Shown here: one piece after another, positions 33,850 through 42,810 of the stretch | Layout of the letters: each line of letters begins with the position of its first letter | Numbering within the stretch: position 1 is the stretch's first letter | From: Paenibacillus sp. R14(2021) | Lineage (GTDB): Bacteria; Bacillota; Bacilli; Paenibacillales; Paenibacillaceae | Reading direction: 5' to 3' | NCBI RefSeq assembly: GCF_019431355.1 | Contig: NZ_CP080269.1 | Location: forward strand, 3,810,501-3,874,500 | Length of the DNA: 64,000 nt | The notes under the pieces: model-generated | Told to the model about the DNA's origin: nothing | The model's database searches: none | The model's input: the letters and a program-made list of their open reading frames with translations, nothing else | Translations under genes and position numbers: made by a program

Positions 33850-35673
33850 CTATACGCAGTCTGCATAAAACCAGCAATCGTTCTTGCCCCTTGTCTTCGC
33901 CTCGTACATGGCCTGATCCGCACGCTGTAGAATAGCTGCTGCATCCCCGCCGTCCTGCGGGAAGACCGCAATGCCGATGCTCGCCGACACGTTGATTCGC
34001 TGTCCGTTTATCCGATCGAGCTGGCCCATTGCCGCAATAATAGCGCGTGCCATGCTATCTAGAAGCTGAGTATCCGCAGCCTCTTCGATCAGCACGACAA
34101 ACTCGTCGCCCGCCCATCGCGCGCTTATGCCGTACGTACCGACGCAGTCCCGAAGAATAACGGCGGTCTCCTGCAGCAGGCGGTCGCCCATCTCGTGCCC
34201 CAGCGTATCGTTCACGCGCTTGAAGCCATCCAGATCCATGAAGAACACCGCGAACGGGACGTTCTCTTCCCTCCCGCGATTTACAGCCTCTTGTATGCGC
34301 TGGGAGATATATCGCCGGTTCGGCAGCCCCGTCAAATCGTCGTAATGCGCCTTGCGCTCCTCATCCGTTCGGTCGCTGAACATGAACAAATGCCCGTGGA
34401 GGAGCTGTCCGTCCTCGCTCGCGATCGGACTGACGTAGCATTCATAATAACGCGCCGCACCGCCCTCCAGCTGAAACGCGGCACGCTCCCGAAACGGTGG
34501 CAGCCGCTGCTCGAAATACGCTTCTATTCGCCTGTCCAACGTACCGTAAGAAACCCGCAGGTCCCGGCAGTAATCCGCCAGTTGCTGCCCCGCTGCAAGC
34601 GTGCGGCCGAACATGTCCGCGAACCGTTGGTTCGCGAACAGCACCCTGCCCTCTTCATCGCACATTGCAATCGCTTCGTGTCCGGACTCCAGCATCCGCT
34701 CGATGATTTTATTCTGCTCGGCAATCTTCTGCTCGGCGATCCGGCTCTGGACGAAGAGTTTCTTGAACCGGCTTTCGCTGTCGGTAACCTGATTGTAAAG
34801 CTCCGTCATTCGGTAATACATTTTGGTAAATTCATATATCATGCCCGCGAGCACGATGTTGGCGCATACGAACGTATCCATCTTAGAAATGTACCACCCC
34901 AGGCTGAACCGCTCGCCGCCGCACAGGACAATGCCGACATCCAGCAACGTTGCAAGCAGCGCCACGCATAGCCATGACGCCGTTACCGTGCTGCCTCTCG
35001 TCGACCGGAAGTAGGCGATGAGTGCCGCCAAGCTGATCAGCAGCACCGGCAGGCAGATCGCGAACAGGAAGAACGGCGTTATTCTGCCGTGGTCCATCAC
35101 CACGGGCAAGCTGCGCTGAGCACGAATGACCCCCGTCGTAATAAGCGCGACAAGCAGCAAGGTGCCGCCGAACACCAGCGCCGTCCAGTTTCGCCCTTGA
35201 CGCGGGCTGAAGGCCATTCCGCCGTATTTCTTCTCGATGAATACGTGCAGCAGAATGGCGATCGGGAATCCCGCATGCCAGAAGGCATAGAGATATTCCG
35301 GTACCTGCTGCTCCGCATGCCACAAGGGCGGCCGGTGCTCCAGTGTGCCCGGAAATGTGAGCAAATACGCGGTGGCCATGCCGGCCGAGTACAGGTAGCC
35401 GGCAGCGAGCACCAGAATGGACGGCGCACGGCATACCCGGAACTGGCTGTACAGCACGAATACGGTGATCAGCTCGAAGCAGATCACCGCGGCGAACAGC
35501 GCAGGCTGAAGCGTCCCGGTACGCGGGAAGCGCAAATGCGCGTACGGCGCGCCGGCCAACGTAATCGCAGCCACGATTGCGCCGATGATGAAGGCGAATC
35601 GGCGCTGAGAAGGGCTTGCTTGCAAGGTGAATAACGTATACGCCGGGGTTGCGGCGGCTTGCTGGTTGTTCAT
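33850..35673 (-). CDS. Membrane diguanylate cyclase (MASE4-like sensor, PAS, GGDEF)
   Basis: 607 residues. The N-terminal third has about eight hydrophobic helices resembling a MASE4 integral-membrane sensor (FAAVICFELITVFVLYSQFR). A coiled segment and a PAS domain (EAIAMCDEEGRVLFANQRF) follow, then a GGDEF domain with the active-site loop RWAGDEFVV; Ala in place of the first Gly is common in active cyclases. Substrate-site residues in DLDGFKRVNDTLGHEMGD are intact. It makes cyclic di-GMP from two GTP. No RxxD inhibitory site was seen five residues before the loop. ATG after AGGGAGG. Confidence 0.9.
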   Translation of the reverse strand: MNNQQAAATPAYTLFTLQASPSQRRFAFIIGAIVAAITLAGAPYAHLRFPRTGTLQPALFAAVICFELITVFVLYSQFRVCRAPSILVLAAGYLYSAGMATAYLLTFPGTLEHRPPLWHAEQQVPEYLYAFWHAGFPIAILLHVFIEKKYGGMAFSPRQGRNWTALVFGGTLLLVALITTGVIRAQRSLPVVMDHGRITPFFLFAICLPVLLISLAALIAYFRSTRGSTVTASWLCVALLATLLDVGIVLCGGERFSLGWYISKMDTFVCANIVLAGMIYEFTKMYYRMTELYNQVTDSESRFKKLFVQSRIAEQKIAEQNKIIERMLESGHEAIAMCDEEGRVLFANQRFADMFGRTLAAGQQLADYCRDLRVSYGTLDRRIEAYFEQRLPPFRERAAFQLEGGAARYYECYVSPIASEDGQLLHGHLFMFSDRTDEERKAHYDDLTGLPNRRYISQRIQEAVNRGREENVPFAVFFMDLDGFKRVNDTLGHEMGDRLLQETAVILRDCVGTYGISARWAGDEFVVLIEEAADTQLLDSMARAIIAAMGQLDRINGQRINVSASIGIAVFPQDGGDAAAILQRADQAMYEAKTRGKNDCWFYADCV

Positions 35674-35832
35674 GTAAACCTCCCTGACCTTGTTCCAATA
35701 CTGACATCATTCGACATAAGCATAATAAAACCTTTTCCGTAGTGATTAGAAGGAAAACGGGGAGCATCCGATCATCGCACAGCTGGCCGCGACCGGTCGT
35801 GTACGCATTTCGTTCATCCTGCCTTAACCTAA

Positions 35833-35869
35833 TAGAAAGTGCCCGCCCCGCAAGGGCAGGCACTTTCTA
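35833..35869. terminator. Hairpin after the chemoreceptor gene
   Basis: TAGAAAGTGCC...GGCACTTTCTA with an inner GCCC/GGGC stem, 11 bp from the stop at 35880. No long T-run on the minus strand. Confidence 0.6.
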
Positions 35870-35879
35870 TTTCGTCACA

Positions 35880-37661
35880 CTATACTTTGAAGCGCGTTAC
35901 CGCCTGCTGCAGCTCGCTCGACATCAAGCTCAGCTCGTCCGCCGTATGCGATACTTTGGACATGGCATCCTGCTGGCCTTCGGCGGCGGTGGAAATTTCC
36001 CCGGCCAGCTCCGACGTTTGCCTGGACAGCTCGGCGAGCTCCGCAATGGAAGCCGAAACTTCCTCGGAGCTCGCCGACATCTGCTCGGAGACGGAATAGA
36101 CATCCATCATCTGATCCGCGACCTTTTGCACCGTCTGTGACAGATGCTGGAACGTGTCGTCGGTCTGCTCGGCCACCTGCTTCATGGCGAAGACCTCGCC
36201 TAAGCCTTGGTCAATGGCGACGACGGCCGCCTGCGTCTCGTGCTGCACGCGCTCGATGAGCTCGGCAATACGCTCGGCCGACAGCTTCGACTGCTCAGCC
36301 AAATTACGAATCTCGCCCGATACGACGGCGAAGCCCCTGCCGTGCTCGCCTGCTCTTACCGCCTCGATAGAAGCGTTCAACGCAAGAAGATTCGTCTGCT
36401 TCGTTACGTTCGCGATCAAATTCGTCACTTCGCCGATTTCCACGGACATGGCGCGCAGCCGTTCGATGGCTTCGACCGTCTGCTTCACCGTGCTCATAAC
36501 GCCCGTGATTTGGTTCATATTGACCTGCATCTGATCGTTGCCTTCACCAGCTCGCTGCCTGGCATCGCTCGAAGCATCCGAGGCATACCCGGCCGATTCC
36601 GCAACGCGTCCGATACCGATTGCCATTTCCTCCATGGCGCGGCTGCTTTCCTGCGTCCCCTGGTACTGCTTCGCCGAACGGTCGGACAGCTGCTCCATGG
36701 CACCGGTAATGGATGCCAGCGCATGCACGGAGTTTTGCGCGCCGGCTTGCAGCGTCTCGGAGGCTGCCGAAACTTGGCGGGATGTAGCCGCGATATGTTC
36801 AATGAGCGTGCGCAAATTACCGGTCATATGGTTGAAGTACTGGCCCAGCAGGCCGATCTCATCTCGCGAGCGGATGTTAACCTTGCCGGAGAGATCTCCG
36901 TCCGCTGCCGCTTCTGCCAGCGCGTTGATCCGTCTTAGCGGACGAAGGAAGAACCGCGTCGACCAGAAAATAATCGTAATGCCGGCAAGCGCCGCGGCAA
37001 AACCAATAATGATACTGCGGTTTAATGCTTTAGTTAACGTTTTGGTAATGGTCTCGTAGCTGAAATCCAAGCCAGCGAACGCAATCAATTCGCCTTTACG
37101 ATCCTTGATCGCGCTGACAACGCTGATCCATTTGCCGAAATCGTCCTTGTAGGCCACCGTACGTCCGACGCCTTCCTTCTCCGCCTGCTCCAGCGCGGCC
37201 AGCAGCTCCGGCTGGGGCACATAAGGCTCCGCAGGCTTCTCATCCGCGTAGAGCTCGGAATTCGACAATAAATTAAGCAGCGCCGGCTCTCCCTTATCCT
37301 TGATCCACTCGGGATAGAACAGATACGCGTTCTCGATCAGGTCGGAAGCCGATGCGCGGTCCATCTCTTCTTGAACATGGATGACCTCCGGGACGGAGGT
37401 ATATGCCGTGGGGTTCTTCTTAAGCTCCGTCTTCGACTTGTCGATCTCGTCCAGCTCCAGCATCAGAGGCGAATGGAACATGCTCTCCAGACCCATCAGC
37501 TCTTCCAAGACTTGTTTCTTCTGCTCCTGATAGGAGATCGTTGTAAGCAACACGCATAGAACCAAGTAACAGGTCCCTGCAATGAGTGAAATTCGGAAGG
37601 CTAAGGAGCGAAAATAGCCTACTGATGATTTGGATTTCTTGACCCGCTGAACGACTGACAT
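35880..37661 (-). CDS. Methyl-accepting chemotaxis protein
   Basis: 593 residues from the ATG twelve bases after GGAGGTG; in-frame codons upstream are less likely. Two membrane helices (near residues 25-45 and 250-272) enclose a sensor of about 200 residues, likely Cache-like. HAMP and a full cytoplasmic signalling coiled coil follow. The conserved hairpin tip reads [32 protein letters not shown] in family style (core [17 protein letters not shown]). It transmits an extracellular cue to CheA. Ligand unknown. Confidence 0.92.
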   Translation of the reverse strand: MSVVQRVKKSKSSVGYFRSLAFRISLIAGTCYLVLCVLLTTISYQEQKKQVLEELMGLESMFHSPLMLELDEIDKSKTELKKNPTAYTSVPEVIHVQEEMDRASASDLIENAYLFYPEWIKDKGEPALLNLLSNSELYADEKPAEPYVPQPELLAALEQAEKEGVGRTVAYKDDFGKWISVVSAIKDRKGELIAFAGLDFSYETITKTLTKALNRSIIIGFAAALAGITIIFWSTRFFLRPLRRINALAEAAADGDLSGKVNIRSRDEIGLLGQYFNHMTGNLRTLIEHIAATSRQVSAASETLQAGAQNSVHALASITGAMEQLSDRSAKQYQGTQESSRAMEEMAIGIGRVAESAGYASDASSDARQRAGEGNDQMQVNMNQITGVMSTVKQTVEAIERLRAMSVEIGEVTNLIANVTKQTNLLALNASIEAVRAGEHGRGFAVVSGEIRNLAEQSKLSAERIAELIERVQHETQAAVVAIDQGLGEVFAMKQVAEQTDDTFQHLSQTVQKVADQMMDVYSVSEQMSASSEEVSASIAELAELSRQTSELAGEISTAAEGQQDAMSKVSHTADELSLMSSELQQAVTRFKV

Positions 37662-37913
37662 GATAGCTTGAAGCACCTCCGATAATAGTTCGATCTTACT
37701 AGAAACATACCCCAATTTGGTTTTATGGTCAATTATGTAAGCGGATTTTGTCGAATAAAGCCGTATCGTGACGGATTTCGACTGATGGCGTTCATGACCG
37801 CATGACTAAACCAAAAAACCCCCGCGCCGCTTCGAACGAGCGGGTTGGAGGTTGACACGGGCAATTTGGTATACTGGATCCAGCCATGTTTCATCTGCGA
37901 AGGAGTATCTGTC

Positions 37914-38420
37914 ATGCTGTTAAATAAAGGTGAAATTTTATTTCGTCAAGGAGAATCCGGACCGCTCTTTCATCTGCGCAGCGGCCTGCTCAAGATCGTT
38001 CGCATTCACGCGGACGGCACGCCGTTCCTCGTCAATATTATTACGCCGGACGAGATGATTCCCCATCATTCCTTGATCAGCCCTAATGCTTATTTCGGAA
38101 CGGCCGTCGCGCTGGTATCTTCGGAGGTCGACGTCATTTCCTCGCCGGAATGGTATCGGCAGCTCGAGGAGGACCCCGTGCGCTGCCGGGACATTGCCCT
38201 GCTGCTGCAGGATAAGCTGCGCATGATGCAGCAGCGCATCGACCAGCTCACCCAAGTGACGCCGGCCGAGAAGCTGCTGAAGCTGCAGGCCTGGTTTCGC
38301 CATTATATCGAGCCCGCTGCATTGACCGATGTGCTGACGCAGGACGAGATCGGCCAGCTGATCGGCCTTCGCCGCGAGACGGTTAACCGGCTGCTCCGCG
38401 CGAAGCGCTCAGATGAATGA
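37914..38420 (+). CDS. Short Crp/Fnr family transcriptional regulator
   Basis: 168 residues; ATG eight bases after AAGGAG. A cyclic-nucleotide-binding-like beta barrel (LLNKGEILFRQGESGPLFHL, then LLKIVRIHADG) and dimer helix lead to a helix-turn-helix LTQDEIGQLIGLRRETVNRL. The recognition helix has R-E-T-V-x-R exactly as in E. coli CRP, which contacts TGTGA. The protein is shorter than the usual 220-230 residues: it ends nine residues after the recognition helix, so the wing is missing, and the first barrel strands look trimmed. There is no Cys cluster for an Fe-S centre. It converges on hmp, whose promoter has a perfect CRP-type site. Signal unknown. Confidence 0.82.
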   Translation: MLLNKGEILFRQGESGPLFHLRSGLLKIVRIHADGTPFLVNIITPDEMIPHHSLISPNAYFGTAVALVSSEVDVISSPEWYRQLEEDPVRCRDIALLLQDKLRMMQQRIDQLTQVTPAEKLLKLQAWFRHYIEPAALTDVLTQDEIGQLIGLRRETVNRLLRAKRSDE

Positions 38421-38471
38421 CGCCCGCGCGGAGAGAGGCTGTAGCCGCCAGCCGTTTATTTTAACTTCCTG

Positions 38472-39689
38472 TTAATCCAATGCGCCGGCCGGTCCGAAGA
38501 ACTCGAAGTGAATATCTTCGGCAGCTACGCCCCATTCCTTCAGCGCACGATTCACTGCGCGCATGAATGGCAGCGGTCCGCAGAAGTAAAATTTCGCATC
38601 CTTCGACGGCAAAATTTCCTGCAGCCACGGAAGGTCGATATAGCCCTCTTTATGGAAGGCTTCCGCCTCGCGATCCTCATCTGTCGGATTATTATAAATC
38701 CAGTAAGCCGCGTAGTTCGGGTGCTGTTCCACGATTTCCTCTACTTCTTCCTTCAGCGCATGCATGCGGCCATGCTGGGCTGCGTGGATGAACGATACTT
38801 GGCGGTCCTGTTTCGAATCCGCAAGCGTACGAAGCATGCTAACCATCGGCGTAAGACCTACGCCGCCGCTTAGGAGCACGACCGGACGCGTATCATCCTG
38901 ATCGAGCGTGAAATCACCGGCAGGCGAAGAAATGTACAGCACGTCTCCTGCATGAACCGTCTCGTGCAGGTAAACCGATACACGGCCGTCCGGACGATCT
39001 TCCAAGCCGGCTTCCCGCTTGATGGACACGCGGTAGAACGGCTGGCCTGGCGTGCCGGACAAGCTGTACTGACGGATATGCGTATAATCTTCGCCCGGAA
39101 TTTGAAGCTTCACGCTCAAATATTGGCCCGGTTTGAATGTCGCGATCGACCCGCCGTCCGCCGGCACGAGATAGAATGACGTTATGACTTCGCTTTCCTG
39201 AACCTTGCGCTCGACTTTGAACGCTCGGAAGCCCTCCCAGCCGCCCTCTTGTGTTTTCGCTTCTTCGTACATGTCCTTCTCGATGCCGATAAAGACATCC
39301 GAGATTACGCCGTAAGCATCTGCCCATGCGCTGATGATTTCATCGGTCGCCGCATCGCCAAGCACTTCCTTAATCGCCGCCAGCAGATTTTGGCCGACAA
39401 TCGGATAATGCTCCGGCTTAACGCCGAGACTGCGATGCTTATTCGCAATCCCTTTTACGACAGGAATGATGGTTTCCAGCTTGTCAATATTGGCAGCAGC
39501 CGCGTAGACCGCATTCGCAAGCGCTGTTTGCTGTTTGCCTTGCTTTTGATTGGCATGATTGAATATATTGAGCAGTTCCGGATGGTTCTCGAACAGCATT
39601 TCGTAGAAACGCTTCGTAATGGCAACGCCGTGAACTTCCATAACAGGAACGGTGGATTTAATAATAGCGATGGTTTCTTGGCTTAACAT
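38472..39689 (-). CDS. hmp: Flavohaemoprotein, nitric oxide dioxygenase (Hmp)
   Basis: 405 residues from the ATG after GCGGGGAA; 26 open codons upstream lack a site. Globin domain with VVKGIANKHRSLGVKPEHYP (proximal His at HYPIVG near residue 86), then the FAD domain QYSLSGTPGQP and NAD-binding GGVGLTPMVSML ending CGPLPFMRAVN and FEFFGPAG. It oxidises NO to nitrate using NADPH and O2 in the cytoplasm. The upstream region holds a 16-bp CRP/FNR palindrome and divergent hemAT, which ties it to gas sensing. Confidence 0.95.
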   Translation of the reverse strand: MLSQETIAIIKSTVPVMEVHGVAITKRFYEMLFENHPELLNIFNHANQKQGKQQTALANAVYAAAANIDKLETIIPVVKGIANKHRSLGVKPEHYPIVGQNLLAAIKEVLGDAATDEIISAWADAYGVISDVFIGIEKDMYEEAKTQEGGWEGFRAFKVERKVQESEVITSFYLVPADGGSIATFKPGQYLSVKLQIPGEDYTHIRQYSLSGTPGQPFYRVSIKREAGLEDRPDGRVSVYLHETVHAGDVLYISSPAGDFTLDQDDTRPVVLLSGGVGLTPMVSMLRTLADSKQDRQVSFIHAAQHGRMHALKEEVEEIVEQHPNYAAYWIYNNPTDEDREAEAFHKEGYIDLPWLQEILPSKDAKFYFCGPLPFMRAVNRALKEWGVAAEDIHFEFFGPAGALD

Positions 39690-39728
39690 TCTGAATTCCC
39701 CGCTTTCTTCGTGCTTGGATTTGACTAC

Positions 39729-39772
39729 AGTATACGAGTCGAGAAGGGGGTCCGGTTGTGATTGCAATCACA
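39729..39772 (-). promoter_or_regulatory. hmp promoter with a perfect CRP/FNR-type operator
   Basis: TGTGATTGCAATCACA (39757-39772) is a perfect 16-bp palindrome matching TGTGA-N6-TCACA. On the minus strand the -10 TATACT is at 39734-39729, and its predicted start near 39722 puts the operator centre at about -42.5. That is a class II activator position over a poor -35. The neighbouring Crp/Fnr protein has the matching recognition helix. Confidence 0.75.
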
Positions 39773-39925
39773 TCAATTAGGGAGAAACTGTGACGGGCCG
39801 CAGCTCCTTCGAGTACTTCGACAGTCCTATTAATATTTCGCCGGTTATAGAGGAAATTGGCAACTTTTGTCGAATTTAATTCCTTAAATAATTGTTATCT
39901 CACACAACAAGGGAGATTCTCAGCG

Positions 39926-40924
39926 ATGATTCAAGTAAACGAGAAGCGCATGAAGCAGCTCAGCTACACCGGTATTACGGAACAAGAGCTGGCTTTGCTG
40001 CACAGCAAGAAGGACCTGTTCGCACAGATCACAAGCGAGGTCGTAGACCGTCTATATGATCAGGTCTGGACCATTCCCGAGCTTAGGGCCATCATAGAAG
40101 CGCACAGCACGCTCGACCGTCTCAAAGAAACACAGCGCTGGTATTTCATGTCCTTGACCTCCGGCATCATCGACGAACCGTTCATCGAACGGCGCATCAT
40201 GATCGGCCACATCCATTCGCGGATCGGTCTAACAACCGACTGGTATCTCGGCACCTATATGATTTATTTGAATACGACCATCGAGATTCTGAAGCGCACC
40301 GTGCCGGACTCATGGATGAATATCGTCTTAGCGATGTCCAAATTGTTCAACTTTGATTCCCAGCTGGTGCTTGAAGCCTACGAGAAGGATGAGAAGGAGA
40401 AGGTCGAGGAGCTCGCAAACGCGCGCCAGGACACGCTCACGACGATCAGCAAGATCGTTCAAGACCTCTCCTCCATGATCGTGGAGCTCGGCAGCAGCAG
40501 CCAATCCGTCGCCGATTCGGCAAGCCATACGGCGGATATTCAGGATCAAGCCAATGTCAAAGTACGCGAGCTGCAGTCGAGAATCGGCGAAATCGACAGC
40601 ATCGGATCGCTTCTTCAAGAAATCTCCGATCAGAGCCAGCTGCTCGGCATTAACGCGGCCATCGAAGCCGCTCATGCAGCAGACCATGGACGGGGCTTCG
40701 GCGTCGTTGCAAGTGAAATCCGCAAGCTGGCCTCCCACTCCAAGGAATCGCTCGTGACCGTGCGAACGAAGCTGCAGGAAATTACGAGCGTCATCGGCGA
40801 AGTCATGCAGGATGCCGAGCGGACTTCCATGCTGGCGCGCGATCAGGCCGCAAGCTCGCAAGAGCTGACCTCCTTCGTCCATATGATCGAAACCATTACG
40901 CTGGAGCTCGAAAGCATTCAATAA
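39926..40924 (+). CDS. hemAT: Globin-coupled haem sensor transducer (HemAT)
   Basis: 332 residues from the ATG after AAGGGAG; 23 open codons upstream are unsupported. The first 180 residues are a protoglobin domain: MIQVNEKRMKQLSYTGI start and proximal His in the helix F block RRIMIGHIHSRIGL, as in Bacillus HemAT. The rest is a shortened chemoreceptor signalling coil with LLGINAAIEAAHAADHGRGF (core NAAIEAAHAADHG) and no membrane helices, so it is cytoplasmic. It is likely to signal O2 or NO to CheA, or to act as a sensor of another output since the coil is short. It is divergent from hmp. Confidence 0.92.
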   Translation: MIQVNEKRMKQLSYTGITEQELALLHSKKDLFAQITSEVVDRLYDQVWTIPELRAIIEAHSTLDRLKETQRWYFMSLTSGIIDEPFIERRIMIGHIHSRIGLTTDWYLGTYMIYLNTTIEILKRTVPDSWMNIVLAMSKLFNFDSQLVLEAYEKDEKEKVEELANARQDTLTTISKIVQDLSSMIVELGSSSQSVADSASHTADIQDQANVKVRELQSRIGEIDSIGSLLQEISDQSQLLGINAAIEAAHAADHGRGFGVVASEIRKLASHSKESLVTVRTKLQEITSVIGEVMQDAERTSMLARDQAASSQELTSFVHMIETITLELESIQ

Positions 40925-40953
40925 TCGAATTCGAAGCGCATGACGGGAAACCC

Positions 40954-40987
40954 GCCGAGGCGCCGATCTGATTCCCGGCGCCTCGGC
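40954..40987 (+). terminator. Terminator of hemAT
   Basis: GCCGAGGCGCCG and CGGCGCCTCGGC form a perfect 12-bp stem, 30 bp past the stop; only a short T-run (TCTTTA) follows. Confidence 0.7.
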
Positions 40988-40993
40988 TGCGTC

Positions 40994-41022
40994 TTTAACT
41001 CCCGCCGTCTCTGTGCTATAGT
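40994..41022 (+). promoter_or_regulatory. Promoter of the thiamine operon
   Basis: TTTAAC (40994-40999), 17 bp, TATAGT (41017-41022) with an extended TGC in front of the -10. The start would be near 41029, just ahead of the TPP aptamer. Confidence 0.6.
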
Positions 41023-41046
41023 AGAAAGAAATCCAATAATGTTTGA

Positions 41047-41136
41047 TTCACTAGGGGAGTCTAATGACTGAGACGCGGCGCTGAACCGCGGACCCTTGGA
41101 ACCTGATCTGGGTGATGCCAGCGTAGGGAAGTGGAG
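41047..41136 (+). ncRNA. TPP riboswitch (THI element) aptamer
   Basis: All conserved blocks are present in order: GGGGAGTC, CTGAGA, ACCCTTGGAACCTGATCTGG and GATGCCAGCGTAGGGAAGTG. The P1 stem is closed by CACT (41049-41052) with AGTG (41130-41133). A terminator at 41178-41217 is the expression platform, so thiamine pyrophosphate should switch the thiZXY-thiM-thiD-thiE operon off. Confidence 0.95.
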
Positions 41137-41177
41137 TGAAGCCCGATCTCATGTACGTCATGCGCATACACGCTGGG

Positions 41178-41217
41178 ACCCGCCCATTTCCTTTCCGGAT
41201 TTGGGGCGGGTTTTTTT
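41178..41217 (+). terminator. Riboswitch-controlled terminator of the thiamine operon
   Basis: ACCCGCCC pairs with GGGGCGGGT and is followed by seven T. It lies 42 bases after the aptamer and just before the first gene. Confidence 0.85.
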
Positions 41218-41228
41218 GATTGGATTTT

Positions 41229-42053
41229 ATGCGGGCTCAAGGAGATGATTGCATAACTGCCATACTGTCACTACAACATATTTCATTCGCGTTCGAGCAC
41301 AGCCGTGCGGACAGCTCCCGCGTGATCTCCGAGCTGTCGATGGAGGTACGCGAAGGCGAGTTCGTCTCCGTAATCGGCGCGAGCGGCTCGGGCAAAAGCA
41401 CGCTCTTCAAGCTGATCGCCGGTCTGCTTGCCCCCGTAAGCGGAGAGATCCTTCTCTACGGGCAGCAAGCGGAGCAGCGGCTCGGGCAGGTCGCATACAT
41501 GCCGCAGCAGGATCTGCTGCTGCCGTGGCGAACGGTGCTGGGCAACTGCTTGCTGCCGCTGGAGCTGGCTGCCTCGAAGCATGCGGGCGGCGGGACTAAG
41601 CGCTCCCGCGCGGACGGAGCCGCCGAGGTGCGGCAGCTGCTGACGCGGCTCGGCCTGGACGGCTGCGAGAACGCCTATCCGGGCGAGCTGTCGGGCGGCA
41701 TGAAGCAGCGGGTCGCCTTCCTGCGCACGCTCATGACGGGACAGCCGCTCATGCTGCTCGATGAGCCCTTCGGGGCGCTCGATGCCATGACCAAACGGGA
41801 GATGCACCGCTGGCTGCTTGACTTGTGGGGCGGGCTCAACAAGACGGTGCTGTTTATTACGCATGATCTGGAAGAGGCTCTCCTGCTGAGCGATCGGATT
41901 TACTTGATGCCCGGCGCCGGCAGCGGAGCGAAGGTGCAGGAGCTGTCTGTTGACTTGCCGCGGCCGAGGGAGTACCGCATGAATTACGAGCCTGCCTTCA
42001 TTCGAATGAGGCAAGAGCTGGAGCAGCGTTTATATGCACAAACGACCGATTAG
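41229..42053 (+). CDS. thiZ: Thiamine precursor ABC transporter, ATP-binding protein (ThiZ-like)
   Basis: Walker A IGASGSGKSTL, Q-loop MPQQDLLLPWRT, signature LSGGMKQRVAFLRTL, Walker B MLLDEPFGALDAMT and the switch His ITHDLEEAL are all present, as in the SsuB/ThiZ group. The start is unclear: the ATG at 41229 has no ribosome site, while AAGGAG (41239-41244) stands exactly eight bases before an in-frame ATA at 41253 that would give MTAILSLQHISF, the natural length for this family. Either the gene uses a rare AUA start, or an ATG has mutated or been misread. First gene of the thiamine salvage operon; couples ATP to import through ThiX. Confidence 0.88.
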   Translation: MRAQGDDCITAILSLQHISFAFEHSRADSSRVISELSMEVREGEFVSVIGASGSGKSTLFKLIAGLLAPVSGEILLYGQQAEQRLGQVAYMPQQDLLLPWRTVLGNCLLPLELAASKHAGGGTKRSRADGAAEVRQLLTRLGLDGCENAYPGELSGGMKQRVAFLRTLMTGQPLMLLDEPFGALDAMTKREMHRWLLDLWGGLNKTVLFITHDLEEALLLSDRIYLMPGAGSGAKVQELSVDLPRPREYRMNYEPAFIRMRQELEQRLYAQTTD

Positions 42054-42810
42054 CAAGCTCACCGAGCAATACGGCCTGTTCCTGCTGCTGCTGCTCGTCC
42101 TGCTCGGCGCCTGGGAATGCTGCGTTCGGCTCGGACTCGTGCCGTTCTTCATCCTGCCCGCGCCGACCTCCATCGCACGGGCGCTCGGCGAGCATGCAGG
42201 CCTGCTGTTCGGGCAGCATCTATTCGCTACGCTCTCGGAAGTCGCCCTCGGCTTCCTGCTCTCGGTCGCCGTCGGCACGCTGCTTGCGGTCGGCATGCAT
42301 ATGTACCGCACACTGAACAAGGCGCTGTACCCGTTCATCGTCATCAGCCAGACGATCCCGCTTATCGCGCTCTCGCCGATCTTCATTATGTGGTTCGGCT
42401 ACACGATTTGGAGCAAAATCGCCGTCGTGTTCCTAACCGCGTTCTTCCCGATCGTCGTCAGCACGTACGACGGTCTCGGCAAGGGCGATGCCGGTTACAG
42501 GGACCTGCTGCTCACCATGGGCGCAAGCCGCTGGGCGATCTTCCGCAAGGTGCATGTGCCGCTCGCGCTGCCTGCTTTCTTCTCCGGGCTCAAGCTGTCC
42601 ATCGTCTACTGCGTCGTCGGCGCGACGATCGGAGAATGGCTCGGCGGCAGCAAGGGGCTTGGTTATTTCAGCCGCCGCATGTCCAGCAGCCTCCACACAG
42701 ACGCGATGTTTGCTTCGGTGTTCCTGCTGTCCGCGCTCGGCATGGTTTTGTTTCTGCTTATCGTACTGCTAGAGAAAAAGATGCTTCCCAAACAAAGGAG
42801 ACTCCGATGA
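42034..42810 (+). CDS. thiX: Thiamine precursor ABC transporter, permease (ThiX-like)
   Basis: 258 residues, about six membrane helices, SsuC/ThiX family. The ATPase-contact loop is DLLLTMGASRWAIFRKVHVP near residue 155. The start overlaps the end of thiZ by 20 bases and the stop overlaps the next ATG, so translation is coupled along the operon. With ThiY and ThiZ it should bring the pyrimidine part of thiamine (HMP or formylaminopyrimidine) into the cell. Confidence 0.9.
   Translation: MHKRPISKLTEQYGLFLLLLLVLLGAWECCVRLGLVPFFILPAPTSIARALGEHAGLLFGQHLFATLSEVALGFLLSVAVGTLLAVGMHMYRTLNKALYPFIVISQTIPLIALSPIFIMWFGYTIWSKIAVVFLTAFFPIVVSTYDGLGKGDAGYRDLLLTMGASRWAIFRKVHVPLALPAFFSGLKLSIVYCVVGATIGEWLGGSKGLGYFSRRMSSSLHTDAMFASVFLLSALGMVLFLLIVLLEKKMLPKQRRLR

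Noticed and set aside
37852..37875. TTGACA and TATACT upstream of the Crp/Fnr gene as a promoter
   Set aside because: Only 12 bp separate them, too short for a normal SigA promoter.
39821..39850. GCCGGTTA as part of a SigD motility promoter for hemAT
   Set aside because: No TAAA element lies 15 bp upstream and the -10 match is poor.
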